The notes below the pieces were generated by a model. That model worked only from the letters and a program-made list of their open reading frames with translations, was not told where the DNA came from and did no database searches. A stretch of DNA of 8,001 nt, taken from the NCBI GenBank assembly GCA_021785335.1, contig JAJYFW010000066.1, forward strand, positions 1-8,001, written 5' to 3'. The position numbers and the translations under genes are program-made. Shown one piece after another: positions 7,081 through 8,001 of this stretch; the stretch's first letter is position 1; each line of letters begins with the position of its first letter. Origin of the DNA: Pseudomonadota bacterium. Its GTDB lineage: Bacteria; Pseudomonadota; Alphaproteobacteria; Acetobacterales; Acetobacteraceae.

Positions 7081-8001
7081 TCAGCCCCGCTGCCACGGCC
7101 GCGGCGGGTACCAGCGCAGGATGATAAGCATCAGCGCCATCCCCGGCAGCGAGGAGAGCACGGCCACGGAATAGAACAGCTTCCACCCCAGCGCCGCCGC
7201 CATGAACCCGGAAAGCCCGCCCAGCGTGCGCGCCGGCAGCGGCGCCAGCGAGCTCAGCAGCGCGTACTGCGTCGCCGTGAACGCCGGCGCGCAGAGCACC
7301 GAGAGGTAGGTGAGGTACGCCGCGTCCGCGAGGCTCTCGACGAAGGATTCCGTGACCGAGGTCGCGTAGAGCAGCCCGTGCGCCGGGTGGTAGGCCAGCA
7401 CCACGTAGAGGCCCATCAGCGCCATCTGCAGGAACCCGGTCACGATCAGCGCCGGGCCGAGCCTGATCCGCGCCACCAGCCAGCCGCCGATGGTGATCCC
7501 CGCCAGCGAGGCCGGCAGCGACAGCGGCCCCATCGCCAGCGCCACCGCCGCCCGGTTGAACCCCAGCGCCTGGTAGAACGCCGGCAGCATCACCCCCGCG
7601 AACGCCTCGCCGAGCTTGAACAGCCCCACATAGCCCAGCATCACCCACGCGCCGCGCCGCGAGGCGAACTCCCTGAGCGGCTCCACCACGCCCTCGCGCA
7701 GCCGGCCCGCGAAGCCGTGGCGATGCTCGGCCGCGGGCACGCGCGGCTCCGGCGCGAACCAGGTGACCAGCATGCACGCCGCCATCAGCGCCGCCATCGC
7801 CAGCAGCGAGCCGCGCCAGCCCAGCGCGCCCGCGAGCACGATCGCGCCGGCGCCGGAGACCAGCATCGCCGCGCGGTAGCCCCAGACATAGGCCGCCGTC
7901 GCCACCCCCAGCCGGTCCGCGGGGAAGGTCTCGATGCGCCACGCATCGATCGCGATGTCCTGCGTCGCGGAGAAGAACGCCACCAGCGCGCCCGCCGCGA
8001 A
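7081..8001 (-). CDS. ampG: AmpG-type muropeptide permease, C-terminal part (N-terminus beyond window edge)
   Basis: Inner-membrane major facilitator superfamily transporter that imports anhydromuropeptides (GlcNAc-anhydroMurNAc peptides) for cell-wall recycling, often linked to beta-lactamase induction. The last 306 residues are visible and the frame is open to base 8001; roughly the first 120 or more residues are missing. ATQDIAIDAWRIETFPADRL, close to the start of the visible part, is an AmpG hallmark. GYRAAMLVSGAGAIVLAG follows, then APEPRVP before the central loop, then LGYVGLFKLGEAFAGVMLPAF, the AmpG-like ENLCGG region here read as ESFVESLADAAYLTYLSVLC, and SATQFALL here read as TATQYALLSSLAPLPART. 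About eight hydrophobic helices can be seen. The short charged C-terminus lacks the extra helices of E. coli AmpG. No ampC, ampR, nagZ or ampD is in the window. It reads towards the ModE-like gene but is separated by 298 bases with a hairpin, so it is probably a separate unit. Confidence 0.92.
   Translation of the reverse strand, partial: FAAGALVAFFSATQDIAIDAWRIETFPADRLGVATAAYVWGYRAAMLVSGAGAIVLAGALGWRGSLLAMAALMAACMLVTWFAPEPRVPAAEHRHGFAGRLREGVVEPLREFASRRGAWVMLGYVGLFKLGEAFAGVMLPAFYQALGFNRAAVALAMGPLSLPASLAGITIGGWLVARIRLGPALIVTGFLQMALMGLYVVLAYHPAHGLLYATSVTESFVESLADAAYLTYLSVLCAPAFTATQYALLSSLAPLPARTLGGLSGFMAAALGWKLFYSVAVLSSLPGMALMLIILRWYPPRPWQRG

Noticed and set aside
5571..7124. Plus-strand open frame of about 517 codons over asd, the ModE-like gene and the spacer
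   Set aside because: It is a composition shadow of asd and the ModE-like gene, with repetitive Arg/Gly/His sequence and no recognisable domain.

Overview
This is a GC-rich window in which all ten recognisable genes lie on the minus strand, so transcription runs from high to low coordinates. The protein sequences look alphaproteobacterial: a four-subunit succinate dehydrogenase in the order sdhC-sdhD-sdhA-sdhB, an Asd of the proteobacterial type, and strong G/C preference at third codon positions. A member of Rhodospirillales/Acetobacteraceae (Roseomonas-like) is my best guess. That is inference from sequence feel, not from a search.

In transcription order the layout is as follows. 8001-7081: the C-terminal two thirds of an AmpG-type muropeptide permease, cut by the window edge. 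7080-6783: a 298-base non-coding stretch rich in GGCGGAC heptamers in both orientations, with a strong hairpin just behind ampG. 6782-6369: a short ModE-type DNA-binding protein without the molybdate-binding domain. 6308-5268: aspartate-semialdehyde dehydrogenase (asd). 5252-4923: an SMR-family protein of the SugE/Gdx type. 4922-4838: a short gap with a plausible sigma-70 promoter. 4837-1344: sdhCDAB, tightly packed. 1317-655: a tyrosine/dual-specificity-type phosphatase 26 bases behind sdhB. 654-567: a gap with a GC hairpin. 566-1: the N-terminal half of 4-hydroxybenzoate 3-monooxygenase (pobA), cut by the window edge.

Functionally the core is central metabolism: SdhCDAB oxidises succinate to fumarate and feeds electrons to quinone, and Asd makes aspartate semialdehyde for lysine/diaminopimelate, threonine and methionine. 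AmpG recycles cell-wall muropeptides, and PobA makes protocatechuate from 4-hydroxybenzoate, whose ring carbon ends in succinyl-CoA and acetyl-CoA. I see no rRNA, tRNA, CRISPR, insertion sequence or phage gene. The window is mainly a housekeeping region. I do not see a convincing undescribed multi-gene system. The parts most worth a second look are the heptamer-rich spacer at 6882-7064, the single-domain ModE-like regulator beside asd, and the phosphatase that appears to be a fifth gene of the sdh operon.
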